Below, in pieces: positions 16,051 to 27,333 of a stretch of DNA of 33,248 bases. A program made the translations under genes and the position numbers. Position 1 is the first letter of the stretch. Each line of letters begins with the position of its first letter. This stretch comes from Myxococcota bacterium. Lineage in GTDB: Bacteria > Myxococcota_A > UBA796 > CAJQPC01. Below the pieces are notes generated by a model. It searched no databases and had not been told where the DNA came from. It worked only from the letters and a program-made list of their open reading frames with translations. The stretch is from positions 1-33,248 of the forward strand of contig JAKLKD010000042.1 in the NCBI GenBank assembly GCA_023150845.1, given 5' to 3'.

Positions 16051-17934
16051 TCAGTCGCAGACCGTCGCGGTCCAGGACTCGACGTTGTTCGACTCCTCAC
16101 ACTCATAGACCGTGCCCGCGCCGACGTCGTCCTCGTCCGCGGTGACCACGGGGGTCTTGCCCTTGAGCTTCGAGGCGTCGGCCTCAAAGGTGATGACCTC
16201 ACCGCTCGTGCCCGCGGGGATCGCCGCCGTCGTCCAGCCAATGGCGAGCACCTCACCGCCAGCGCCCGCGCGCAGCGTCATGAAGATGCCCGCAGGGGCC
16301 TCGACGTTGCCCGCGTTCAGCGCGCGCGCCGCGACCTTCACGACGCCCGACTTGCACTCCTCCTCACAGACGTCGATCACCTCGGCGCGCAGATCGATGA
16401 ACTCGCTGGGGGGCAAGCCGACGTCGCCGGAGCGGAAGCTGTTGTAGGTCGAGAAGTTGTTGCCAGCGCCGGAGGGGATGCCGCCCAGGGCCTCGACGTT
16501 CGTGATGCTGTAGCCGTGCTGGTTCCAGATCTTCCGGCCCGGGGGCCAGGTCTCATCGGCGTCGCCGTAGACCGTCACGGCGCCGATCGTCGCGTTGCCG
16601 TTGCAGTGGCCCAGCACGATCTCCACCTGATCGTCGTTGTCCACGTCGGCGACGACCGGGGTCTCCAAGATGGTGTACGAGGCGTGATCGCCGCTGGTGA
16701 ACTTCACCGAGCCGTCGAGGCCGGAGAAGAACTGGATGCGGGTCTCGTCGGCGTAGAGCACCTCGGGGTAACCGTCGAGCTCAAAGTCGAAGAGCACGGG
16801 GCCCGCGGCGCCGGACACGTCGTTGATGGTCGCGCGCCACATCTCGACGCCGCCCCACTTCATCGCGATGAGGGCGTTCTGGGCGGCGAAGACGAACTCG
16901 GGGAGGCCGTCGCCGTCCATGTCGTCGGCGGCCGGGGCGCCGAGGTTACCGCTGAAGGTGCGGGGGCCCCAGGCCGTCGAGCCGTCGGTCTCTAGGCCGT
17001 AGACGTAGACACCCGAGGTCTTCACGATCTCGCCCTCGCCGTCACCGTCGAAGTCCGCCACGGCGACGAGGCCGTCGGGGGTAGACGAGGACCAGATCGT
17101 CGCGCCGTCCGGGGTGTAGGCGGCGTTGCCCACGACGAGCTCCATCACGCCGTCGTTGTTCATGTCCACAGGCACGGACATGGTGCCGTAGGTGCTGGAG
17201 CCGGTGCCGCCGTAGGGGGCCGCGCCTTTGCCGAGGGTGCCTTTGCCGCGCACCTTGCCATCGACGCCGCGCATGATGACGTTGCCGGCCAAGACCTCGA
17301 TGTTGCCGTCGCCGTCCATGTCCGCGATGGAGGGGTAGTTGTAGCCGTAGGGGTCGAGGTTGGAGGCGAGGCCCGTGGTGCACCACTTCTGGCTGCCGTC
17401 TTGGCCGCTGAGCGCGCAGACCTGGGAGGCCGCGGCGGTGACTACGTCGGGCCAGCCGTCGTTGTCGATGTCGCCCACGGCGAAGCCGCCGTCCTGGCCG
17501 TAGCCCGTGCCGGAGCTGGCCCAGAACGGGCCGCTGCCGTCGCCTTTGAGCGCGATGACCTTGTTGTTCTGGTAGACGATGACCGCGGGGAGGTCCTCGT
17601 CATCGATGGCGCCGGAGCTGTTGGAGTCGACGATCTGGGCCACGGCGGCGGGGCCGCAGAAGGGGCCGTTGCCCCACTTCCACTCCTTCACCGGGTTGAA
17701 CTTGCCCGTCTGGAGCTCGACGTCACACTCGGCGTTCAGCTCGACGGAGGCGGGGTCGGGCTGCTCCAGCTCACCGCAGGCGTCCAGAGGCTCGGCGCTG
17801 TCGTCCGTCTCGCTCTCGCCCAAGGGGCCCGTGTCATCGGCGCCGGAGGCGTCCTTGTTCGGGTTGACCTCGTATTCCGTGCAGGCGACCATCAAGGCCA
17901 GGGACAGGCTCGCGCCCAAAAACGCGGTTCGCAT
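16051..17934 (-). CDS. Large surface lipoprotein with FG-GAP/VCBS repeats and C-terminal CARDB-like domain
   Basis: A 627-residue lipoprotein. Lipobox LMVAC puts the lipidated Cys at 18, followed by an acidic Asp/Glu/Thr/Ser linker (to about 55). Residues about 80-470 hold repeated FG-GAP/VCBS-type units, each with a calcium-binding-like loop: DSNSSGAIDDEDLP, DIDNDGWPDVV, DMDGDGNIEVL, DMNNDGVMELV, DFDGDGEGEIV, DMDGDGLPEFV, DFELDGYPEVL, DVDNDDQVEIV. These normally form a seven- or eight-bladed beta-propeller. The final 115 residues (from about ADLRAEV..CEEEC) look like a CARDB/adhesion Ig-like domain with a conserved Cys-rich close (ECEESNNVESWTATVCD). It is probably an outer-surface adhesion or binding protein. 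It is divergent from the sulfotransferase; GGAG precedes the ATG. Confidence 0.9.
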   Translation of the reverse strand: MRTAFLGASLSLALMVACTEYEVNPNKDASGADDTGPLGESETDDSAEPLDACGELEQPDPASVELNAECDVELQTGKFNPVKEWKWGNGPFCGPAAVAQIVDSNSSGAIDDEDLPAVIVYQNNKVIALKGDGSGPFWASSGTGYGQDGGFAVGDIDNDGWPDVVTAAASQVCALSGQDGSQKWCTTGLASNLDPYGYNYPSIADMDGDGNIEVLAGNVIMRGVDGKVRGKGTLGKGAAPYGGTGSSTYGTMSVPVDMNNDGVMELVVGNAAYTPDGATIWSSSTPDGLVAVADFDGDGEGEIVKTSGVYVYGLETDGSTAWGPRTFSGNLGAPAADDMDGDGLPEFVFAAQNALIAMKWGGVEMWRATINDVSGAAGPVLFDFELDGYPEVLYADETRIQFFSGLDGSVKFTSGDHASYTILETPVVADVDNDDQVEIVLGHCNGNATIGAVTVYGDADETWPPGRKIWNQHGYSITNVEALGGIPSGAGNNFSTYNSFRSGDVGLPPSEFIDLRAEVIDVCEEECKSGVVKVAARALNAGNVEAPAGIFMTLRAGAGGEVLAIGWTTAAIPAGTSGEVITFEADASKLKGKTPVVTADEDDVGAGTVYECEESNNVESWTATVCD

Positions 17935-18073
17935 AGGGAGACTCCATCAGCGCAGCAGAAGAAGGCCAAGATAGCCGCTTCCTGAGCGGATCGCTCGGTT
18001 GTTCTGCCGACCGGGGCGCTCCTCACGTCGCCTCGTTATGATGGCCGCGCCTGGATGGTGCTCAGGAGCGCGC
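17935..18073. promoter_or_regulatory. Divergent promoter region between lipoprotein and sulfotransferase
   Basis: A 139-base gap with both genes reading outward. It contains a short perfect hairpin, CCGCT-TCCTG-AGCGG (17975-17989), and on the minus strand a TATCTT -10-like box about 40 bases before the lipoprotein start. No good -35 box was seen, so the promoter positions are uncertain. Confidence 0.3.
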
Positions 18074-19192
18074 GTGCAAGACAAGTTGATCTTCCTCATC
18101 GGTCCCCCTCGGTCGGGCTCAACCCTGCTCATGCGCATGGTCTCGACCCACTCCCAGATCTACAGCCGCCCCGAGCCGCACCTCATGACGCCGCTCGCGC
18201 ATATGGGCGTCTACGACAACGTCGACAAGGCGCCCTACGACCAGCTCCAGTCGGCGCAGTCCATCGCAGAGTTCATCCGGGACCTGCCCGGCGGCGAAGA
18301 GGACTACCTCGACGCCGTGCGCGCTTTTTGCGACGTCATGTATGGCCGGATGCTCAAGACCCAAGAAAAGCCCTACTTCTTGGACAAGACCCCGGCCTAC
18401 AGCCTCATCCTGCCGTTCTTGGTGAAGGTCTTCCCCAAGGCCAAGTACATCGTGCTCACCCGGCACCCCTGCTCGGTCTGGGACAGCTACGCCGAGAGCT
18501 TCTTTGACGGCGACTACGCCGCGGCGAAGGACTTCAACCCGATCCTCCCGCGTTATGTCCCGGCGATCGCCCGCTTCTTGCGGGAGAACGCCGTGGAGCA
18601 TGTCCACGTGCGCTACGAGGACATCGTCTCCGACCCCGAGCCCCAGCTCCAGCGCATCTACGCCCACATCGGCGTGCCGCACGAGCCCGAGACGGTGAAC
18701 TACGGCCGCCAGAAGCCCAAGGTGGAGGGGGGCCTGGGTGATCCGCTCGGCGTGAACAAACACAGCCGCCCGGTGACCTCGTCGATGGAGAAGTGGGCCC
18801 AGAACGCCGCCGCCGAGCCCGGCCGGGTGGAGATCCTCCGGGAGATCTGCGGCAGCCTGCACCCCGACGACGTGCGCGCCTGGGGCTACGACCCCACGAC
18901 CCTCTTTGAGCCCCTCGACCGTGTGGACGTGCCCAAGGCCCAGCAGAAGGCGCTTGAGGCCAAGAAGAAGGAGAAGTGGGACCGCTACCGCGTGCAGCGC
19001 CGCGCCCTGGTGGTGCTCCGCCGGGACATCCACAAGAAGGCCCTGGGCAAGCTGCTCACGAAGGTGCGCTTCTTCTGCGACGTGCTCCTGCGCGGCGGCG
19101 GCGAGAGCTTCAACCTCTACAAAGACCTGCAGTACGGCGAGCGGGGCGCCTTGCCCAAGGCCCGGCAGCCCGAGCCCGACGACGGCGAGTAG
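18074..19192 (+). CDS. PAPS-dependent sulfotransferase family protein
   Basis: A 372-residue sulfotransferase-fold protein. The 5'-phosphosulfate loop is FLIGPPRSGSTLL (Gly10-Thr17 of GPPRSGST), and the 3'-phosphate-binding motif is IVLTRHPCSVWDSYAESF (Arg130, Ser134). Both are the standard PAPS-binding elements, so transfer of sulfate from PAPS to a carbohydrate, lipid or peptide acceptor is expected; the acceptor is unknown. The C-terminal 100 residues form a highly basic helix (KAQQKALEAKKKEKWDRYRVQRRA), then KALGKLLTKVRFFCDVLLRGG, perhaps a peripheral membrane or partner-binding tail absent from minimal family members. Start GTG 18074 is chosen for AGGAG at 18064-18068 and the correct distance to the P-loop; in-frame ATGs at 18038 and 18041 are alternatives. 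Confidence 0.88.
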   Translation: MQDKLIFLIGPPRSGSTLLMRMVSTHSQIYSRPEPHLMTPLAHMGVYDNVDKAPYDQLQSAQSIAEFIRDLPGGEEDYLDAVRAFCDVMYGRMLKTQEKPYFLDKTPAYSLILPFLVKVFPKAKYIVLTRHPCSVWDSYAESFFDGDYAAAKDFNPILPRYVPAIARFLRENAVEHVHVRYEDIVSDPEPQLQRIYAHIGVPHEPETVNYGRQKPKVEGGLGDPLGVNKHSRPVTSSMEKWAQNAAAEPGRVEILREICGSLHPDDVRAWGYDPTTLFEPLDRVDVPKAQQKALEAKKKEKWDRYRVQRRALVVLRRDIHKKALGKLLTKVRFFCDVLLRGGGESFNLYKDLQYGERGALPKARQPEPDDGE

Positions 19193-19207
19193 GCCCCCTC
19201 CGGTGAG

Positions 19208-19235
19208 TAGACCGGCGGTCTAGACCGATGGTTTA
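19208..19235. repeat. Tandem palindromes between convergent genes
   Basis: TAGACCG-G-CGGTCTA (19208-19222) is a perfect palindrome. A second, imperfect copy, TAGACC-GAT-GGTTTA, overlaps its end (19221-19235), giving a 13-base step. Both share the GACC-N3-GGTC/T core also seen at 1577-1587. They sit between the 3' ends of the sulfotransferase and the hybrid kinase, so they may terminate both transcripts or bind a TetR-type protein. Confidence 0.45.
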
Positions 19236-19251
19236 GCGTCCTGGAGCGGGC

Positions 19252-22418
<3,167 letters not shown>

Positions 22419-22422
<4 letters not shown>

Positions 22423-22490
22423 GCGGCTCGCCTCATGGCGCGCGCTCCCCAAAGGCGTGCCAAATCATGAGGGGAGGGGAGCCGATTCAT
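22419..22490 (-). CDS. Possible 23-residue leader peptide coupled to the hybrid kinase
   Basis: ATG 22490 opens a 23-codon ORF (MNRLPSPHDLARLWGARAMRRAA) whose TGA (22421-22419) overlaps the GTG start of the kinase. A TACACT box (22502-22497) lies exactly where a -10 element would place the transcript start at this ATG, so the mRNA may be leaderless. No -35 or Shine-Dalgarno sequence was found. It could serve only to bring ribosomes to the kinase start, or it may not be translated at all. Confidence 0.3.
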
Positions 22491-22531
22491 CTCATCAGTG
22501 TACCGCAGGTGCCGCGCCCGGAGCGCCCGAG

Positions 22532-22954
22532 TCAGGGCAGGGTGCTCCAGGCCCCGGCGGCGAGCCCCGTCATGGCCCCGTAGAGGAGGATCTCGGCGTT
22601 CTCCGTCCAGGGCTGGATACGCCGCACGGCCCCGTAGAGGTGGACGAGCGTCATGCCGAGGCAGGCGACGAAGATGATCTCCAAGACGTAGGGGTGCGCC
22701 GCTGGATCTCCCGCCGCGCGCATCGCGAAGAGCGTGATGGTGATGGCCAAGGTGCCGGTGCAGCGCCCGAAGTACTCGGCGAGCTGGTGCAGGTGGATGT
22801 TCTCCGGCGCGTTGAGGTCCACGGGCAAGGCCCACTGAAACCAGCGCGCCCAGCGCAGCGGCACGAGGGTGAGCGGGAGCCCATAGATCAGCAAGAAGCT
22901 GAACGAGGCGAGCCACAAGAAGCCGCTCGCGAAGGGCTGGTTGGCGTTCAACAT
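22532..22954 (-). CDS. Small membrane protein, about four helices
   Basis: A 140-residue integral membrane protein of no family I recognise. Hydrophobic segments are at about 10-33 (ASGFLWLASFSFLLIYGLPL), 67-80 (GTLAITITLFAMRAA), 88-108 (YVLEIIFVACLGMTLVHLYG) and 119-137 (AEILLYGAMTGLAAGAW). The stretch between the first two (RWFQWALPVDLNAPENIHLHQLAEYFGRC) is polar and holds two closely spaced His and a Cys, which might bind a metal or heme; this is only a suggestion. GGAGCAG lies a few bases before the ATG. It is upstream of the hybrid kinase on the same strand (110 bases) and divergent from the cyclase, so it could belong to the same signalling group. Confidence 0.75.
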   Translation of the reverse strand: MLNANQPFASGFLWLASFSFLLIYGLPLTLVPLRWARWFQWALPVDLNAPENIHLHQLAEYFGRCTGTLAITITLFAMRAAGDPAAHPYVLEIIFVACLGMTLVHLYGAVRRIQPWTENAEILLYGAMTGLAAGAWSTLP

Positions 22955-22988
22955 GCGCTGCTCCTGCTCATACCGTGGCCATACACGG

Positions 22989-23031
22989 GTGGAAGGATCC
23001 CTTCACTCCGTGACGCTGATGATGATATCCT
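22989..23031. promoter_or_regulatory. Divergent promoters around an imperfect palindrome
   Basis: GTGGAAGGATCCCTTCAC (22989-23006) is an 18-base imperfect palindrome centred on GGATCC. On the plus strand TTCACT (23002-23007), 18 bases, then TATCCT (23026-23031) makes a plausible promoter for the cyclase with a start near 23038. On the minus strand TTCCAC falls in the mirror half, ahead of TATGAG, for the membrane-protein gene. A protein bound at the palindrome would therefore cover both -35 regions. Confidence 0.4.
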
Positions 23032-23054
23032 GATCTCTTGGCGCGTTGCGTCAG

Positions 23055-23076
23055 GCTCCGCAATGAGCTGCGGAGC
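23055..23076 (+). promoter_or_regulatory. Leader hairpin before the cyclase start
   Basis: GCTCCGCA-ATGAGC-TGCGGAGC: a perfect 8-bp stem with a 6-base loop between the predicted transcript start (about 23038) and the GTG start at 23098. There is no T-tract, so a translation- or stability-controlling element is more likely than a terminator. It also argues that the region is untranslated leader and that TTG 23038 is not the start. Confidence 0.4.
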
Positions 23077-23097
23077 GAACCCGCCGCGGAACTCCTG

Positions 23098-26000
23098 GTG
23101 TCCACGTCTTCGCTGAGTGACCCGGATCTCCTGCTCTCTTCGGCCTCGGACGAGAGAGAAGGCGCCGCGCTGCTCTCCGCGTATGTGCCGAGCCTGGCGC
23201 TGACCGATCTCGCCTTCGGGCGTGAACGTGACGCCCAAGGCATGCGCGCCGGGCTCATCCTCGCCGACCTCCAGCACTCCACCCGCTTCGTCGCCGACCT
23301 CACCCACCAGGGCCCCCAGGGCCTCGACACCCTGCAACGGGCGCTGCGCGCTTGGTCCGAGGGCTCGGTTCGGGTGATTCACGCCGCGGGCGGGGTGGTC
23401 TACCAGTTCGCGGGCGACGCCATCCTCGCCTGCTTCCCCCAGGGCCTCGACGAGCCCGACGCCGCCTTGGCCCAGCGCCTCGCGGCCACGGCCCAGCGCC
23501 TCGCGGCCTTCGCCGAGACCACCCGGGCCGTGCAGACCCCGACCGAGGCCCTGGAGCTGCGCTGCAAGTTCGGCGTCGCGATGGGGGAGGTCCACCGGCT
23601 CATTCTCGGCGTCGCCGACCTCTGGCTGCACCCGCTGCTCGTCGGGGATCCCTTGGCCGCGGCCGTGCGCGCCGAGAAGCGCGCCTCAGGCGGTGAGGTC
23701 GTCGTCGACACGAGCGTCGCCCGGCACCTGCCCCCGTCGCTCATCGCCCGCACCTTAGACGACGTCTCGCTGCTGAGCCCGATCCCGGCCGCGGGCGCCC
23801 CGGCCGCCCGGCGGGACACCCCCACCCACGCTGGCCTCGCGCCGCGGCTCCTGCACCCCTTCTTGGCCCGCCGCCTCACCCACGAGCGCGACGAGCTCAT
23901 CGCCGAGCTGCGTGGGGTCACCTGCGTCTTCCTCAAGTTTGAGCTGGAGGGCGCGCCCGGCCCGCTCATCGAGCGCCTGCCGGAGCTGCGCGCCTTCTAC
24001 GAGCTCGCCCAGCGCGAGAGCCTACGCTTCGGCGGCTTCTTGGCCCAGACCGACTTCACCGACAAGGGCAACGTGCTCTTTGTGGTGTTCGGGGCGCCGA
24101 GCGCTGTCGAGCACCAGGAGCTCATGGCGACCCGCTTCGCTTGGGCGATGCTGCAGGGCGCCGAGAGCCTCGGCGGCGTCGGTGAGGTGCGGGTCGGCGT
24201 GTCGACGGGGCCAGCCTACTGCGGCATCATCGGCGGCGGCGGGCGCCGGGGCTACACCACCTTGGGGGAGGTGGCCCACGTCGCGGCGCGGCTGATGACG
24301 CACAGCGATCGCGGCGTGCTCGTCGACGCCGCCACGGCGCGCACGATCTCCCGGGATTTCGCCTTGGGGGAGCCCAAGGCCCTCAACCTCAAGGGCATCG
24401 ACCACCCCGTGCTCACCCTGCCCGTGCTCTCCGCGCTCAGCGGCGAGCGGGCGCGGGTGGTGCCGGAGCTCGTCGGGCGTCAGGCGGCGCGCAGCCTGCT
24501 CCGGCGGGCCCTGAGCGCGGCCTTGGCGGGCGGCGGCGCGGCGACGCTGCTCGTCGGGGAGGCCGGGGTCGGCAAGTCGAGCCTCACCGAGGCCCTCGCC
24601 GTCGAGGCCCGCGGCCGCGGCGTACACGTCGTCGAGGGCGCCTGCTACACCTACGAGCAGCGCACCCCGTTCTACCCCTGGCGTGAGCTGCTGCTCCGGC
24701 TCCTGGAGCTGCCGCCGACCTTGCCCCTGGCCGAGCGGGTCGCCCGCTTAGAGGCCGAGGTGCGCCAGGTGGCCCCGGACGACCCCGGCGCGGGCTCGCT
24801 GCTCGTCGAGATGATGGGCTGGGAGAGCGAGTCCCCCCGCGCCCGCGCCTTGGACGCCCGCGGTCGCCGCCAGCGCCTCAGCGCCCTCGTGGTGCAGCTC
24901 ATCGCCGGGCGCGCCGCCCGCGGCCCGCTCTTGTTGTGGCTGGAGGACGTTCATTGGGCGGATCGGTCGTCGCTCGAGCTCGCTGAGCACGTCGCCGCCC
25001 GGCTGGACTCTTTGCCCGTGGCGATGTTGATCACCGCCCGCCCCGGCGAGGCCGACGAGCGCCTGTCCGGAGCGTCGGGGGTGCGCCGCTGTGAGCTCGG
25101 CCAGCTCGCCGACGACGAGGCCCGGGCGCTCACCCGGATGCTCCTCGCTCTGCCCGAGCCCCGCCTGGAGCTTGAGACCCGCATCCTCAGCCGGGCCCAA
25201 GGCAACCCCTTCTTTATCCAGTCCATCGTGCATGGCCTGCGGGAGGCCTACGGCGACTCCTTGGCGGGCATCCCCGAGCGGGTCGAAGACATCGCCTTGC
25301 CCCACTCCGTCCAAGAGGTGCTGCTCTCCCGCCTCGACCGGCTCGGCGAGGCGGAGCGCGCCTTGCTCAAGGGCGGCTCGGTCATCGGCCGCGTCTTCGC
25401 CGTGGACGCCGTGCGGGTCATCTGGCGGGAGTCCCTCGACGGCGACGTCGTGGACGAGGCCCTGCGGCGGCTCAACACCGCGTCGTTGGTGTCTATCGAG
25501 TCCCGAGCGCCGCTCTTCGCGGCCTTCCAGCATGTGCTGATCCGCGACGTCTGCTACAACACCCTGCTCCCGGGCGTGCGGCAGGCCATGCACCGCCGCT
25601 TCGTGCTCTACCTTGAGGAGGCCCTCGGCCAAGGTGCCCGCGGCGCCTCAGCGCTCTTGGCTTACCACAGCGTCGAGGGGGACGACCCCGAGCGTGGCCT
25701 GCGCTACACGCTCATGGCCGCCCGAGACGCCCGCGACCAGTACGCGAACGACGACGCCATCGCCCATTACCGGCGCGCGCTCGGGCTTCTGGAGCAGGTC
25801 GAGCTCTCCGCCGACGACCGCGCCGCCACCCACCACAGCGTCATCGTTGAGCTCGCCGAGGTGCTGGTGAGCGCGGGCAAGTACGAGGAGGCCGTCGAGC
25901 TCCTGCGCGCCGGGGAGGCCGTCGCCCGCAGCGACCAAGAGCGCGCCGAGATCCAGGAGGGCCTCGGCCGGGCTTACCAAGAGCGCGGCGACAGCCACCT

Positions 26001-27273
26001 CGCCATCGACGCCCTGGAGGCCTCCTTGGGGCTCTACGGGCGCCGGGCGCCGCGGAGCCTGTTCAGCCTCGTGCCCCTCACCCTCGCCGGGGTGCTGTCC
26101 TTCTTCTTGGGGCGTGACCCCGAGGGCAGCGCCAGCGCCAGCCGCGGGCCGGGCCGCAAGCAGCTCACGACCTTGGTGTCGTTGATCCGCATCTACTACT
26201 TCTTGGACATCGCCAAGCTGGTCTGGGCGACCTTCGCCGCCCTGAACCTCGGGCGGCAGGTGGCCTCGGCGCCGGAGCTCTCCCAGGCCTACACCTACTA
26301 CGGCACCGTGCTCTCCGGGGCCGGGCTGCTCGGCGGCGCCCAGCGGGCCTGCGCCCACGGCCTCGCCTTGGCCCGGCGGGGCAACGACGCCGTCGCCGAG
26401 GCCATCGCGCTGAGCCGCCTCGGCACACGCCACACCTTCGCCAACCAGCTCGACGAGGCCATCCAGCTCCACACCGAGGCCCGGAAGGTCTTCTTGCGGG
26501 TCGGTGAGCTCTGGGAGACCCAGACCGGGCTCATGCTCCACGCGACGAGCCACTTCCTCAAGGGCGAGTTCGCCCGGGCCTTGCCCGTCTTTGACGAGAT
26601 GGGTGAGCTGGCCAAGAGCCTCAACGCCATGCGCCACCAGGCCTGGCGCCACTCCTGGTCGCCGATGTGCCGCTACCTCTTGGGCATGACCGGCGCGAAG
26701 GAGGCCCTGGAGGAGCTGGAGGAGGCCCACCGCATCAGCGAGTCCTTGGCCGACCTCGCCAACCAGTGCGCGGCGCTTAACCACCAGGCCAACATCATGG
26801 TGCTGGAGGAGGACGCCGAGGGCGCCGCCAAGGCCGCGCTGCGCGCCTTCTCGTGTGTGTGGCGTTACCACATCCTCGTGCCCTTCTTGCAGATCGGCCT
26901 CGTGGACGCCGGAGAGGCCGCGCTCTACGCCCTGAGCCGCGGCGCCAAGGGCGTGCCGAGCTGGCGTCTGCGCGCCGTCGTGACGCTCTGCTCGGCGAAG
27001 GCCCAGGCCCTCGGGCTCATCTACCCCTACCTGCGCGGCCCGGCCCTTCGCCTGCGCGCCCGCTCGGCGCAGTGGCGTGGCGGCCCCGAGGCCGCGGCGG
27101 AGCTCTACGACCGCGCCTTGCCCGTGCTGCGCGGCCAGCCGAACACCTACGAGCTCGCGGTGACGCTCCAGGCCGCGGCGGAGGCCTCGTCGGGGGCGCG
27201 CCGCGAGGCGTTTGAGGCCGAGCTCGCCCAGGTGCGGGCGGGGCTCGGCCTCTCGGCGCAGCGCGCGGCCTGA
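23098..27273 (+). CDS. Soluble-adenylyl-cyclase-like protein: two cyclase domains, AAA-type NTPase, TPR region
   Basis: A 1391-residue cytoplasmic signalling protein with the layout of mammalian soluble adenylyl cyclase (ADCY10). Cyclase domain 1 (about 50-200) keeps both metal-binding aspartates, Asp57 in LILADLQHST and Asp107 in QFAGDAIL. Domain 2 (about 274-440) resembles the second ADCY10 domain: TDKGNVLFVVFGAPSAVEHQEL and VSTGPAYCGIIGGG..GYTTLGEVAHVAARLM. An ATPase module follows, with Walker A GEAGVGKSS (487-495) and Walker B LLLWLEDVHW (611-620). After a helical region of the type found in LuxR-family MalT-like ATPases comes a TPR-rich C-terminus (about 840-1390). Synthesis of cAMP is inferred. 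The residue just before FAGD is Gln; as I recall, human ADCY10 has a bicarbonate-linked Lys there. The start at GTG 23098 is uncertain; TTG 23038 would add 20 residues. Confidence 0.88.
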   Translation: MSTSSLSDPDLLLSSASDEREGAALLSAYVPSLALTDLAFGRERDAQGMRAGLILADLQHSTRFVADLTHQGPQGLDTLQRALRAWSEGSVRVIHAAGGVVYQFAGDAILACFPQGLDEPDAALAQRLAATAQRLAAFAETTRAVQTPTEALELRCKFGVAMGEVHRLILGVADLWLHPLLVGDPLAAAVRAEKRASGGEVVVDTSVARHLPPSLIARTLDDVSLLSPIPAAGAPAARRDTPTHAGLAPRLLHPFLARRLTHERDELIAELRGVTCVFLKFELEGAPGPLIERLPELRAFYELAQRESLRFGGFLAQTDFTDKGNVLFVVFGAPSAVEHQELMATRFAWAMLQGAESLGGVGEVRVGVSTGPAYCGIIGGGGRRGYTTLGEVAHVAARLMTHSDRGVLVDAATARTISRDFALGEPKALNLKGIDHPVLTLPVLSALSGERARVVPELVGRQAARSLLRRALSAALAGGGAATLLVGEAGVGKSSLTEALAVEARGRGVHVVEGACYTYEQRTPFYPWRELLLRLLELPPTLPLAERVARLEAEVRQVAPDDPGAGSLLVEMMGWESESPRARALDARGRRQRLSALVVQLIAGRAARGPLLLWLEDVHWADRSSLELAEHVAARLDSLPVAMLITARPGEADERLSGASGVRRCELGQLADDEARALTRMLLALPEPRLELETRILSRAQGNPFFIQSIVHGLREAYGDSLAGIPERVEDIALPHSVQEVLLSRLDRLGEAERALLKGGSVIGRVFAVDAVRVIWRESLDGDVVDEALRRLNTASLVSIESRAPLFAAFQHVLIRDVCYNTLLPGVRQAMHRRFVLYLEEALGQGARGASALLAYHSVEGDDPERGLRYTLMAARDARDQYANDDAIAHYRRALGLLEQVELSADDRAATHHSVIVELAEVLVSAGKYEEAVELLRAGEAVARSDQERAEIQEGLGRAYQERGDSHLAIDALEASLGLYGRRAPRSLFSLVPLTLAGVLSFFLGRDPEGSASASRGPGRKQLTTLVSLIRIYYFLDIAKLVWATFAALNLGRQVASAPELSQAYTYYGTVLSGAGLLGGAQRACAHGLALARRGNDAVAEAIALSRLGTRHTFANQLDEAIQLHTEARKVFLRVGELWETQTGLMLHATSHFLKGEFARALPVFDEMGELAKSLNAMRHQAWRHSWSPMCRYLLGMTGAKEALEELEEAHRISESLADLANQCAALNHQANIMVLEEDAEGAAKAALRAFSCVWRYHILVPFLQIGLVDAGEAALYALSRGAKGVPSWRLRAVVTLCSAKAQALGLIYPYLRGPALRLRARSAQWRGGPEAAAELYDRALPVLRGQPNTYELAVTLQAAAEASSGARREAFEAELAQVRAGLGLSAQRAA

Positions 27274-27319
27274 TCCCCCTCTGGCGCGTAAGGCGGCCAA
27301 AAACGTAGGGATTCACTGT

Positions 27320-27328
27320 GGTATGGTC
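27320..27328 (+). promoter_or_regulatory. Extended -10-like box of the M28 peptidase gene
   Basis: TGG-TATGGT resembles an extended -10 element (TGn-TATAAT, 4 of 6). It lies 5 bases before the ATG at 27334 and would start a nearly leaderless transcript; there is no Shine-Dalgarno sequence and no -35 box. Confidence 0.25.
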
Positions 27329-27333
27329 GCCGC

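Noticed and set aside
22446-22463. Sigma-54-like -24 element TTGGCACG on the minus strand before the hybrid kinase
   Set aside because: The -24 half is perfect, but the -12 position reads GG in place of GC, and the site lies within 30 bases of the kinase start, so it is not credible as a promoter.
25648-27300. A 550-codon open frame antisense to the TPR part of the cyclase
   Set aside because: A shadow of GC-rich coding sequence: Ala/Gly/Arg/Val-rich with no motifs and no ribosome-binding site.
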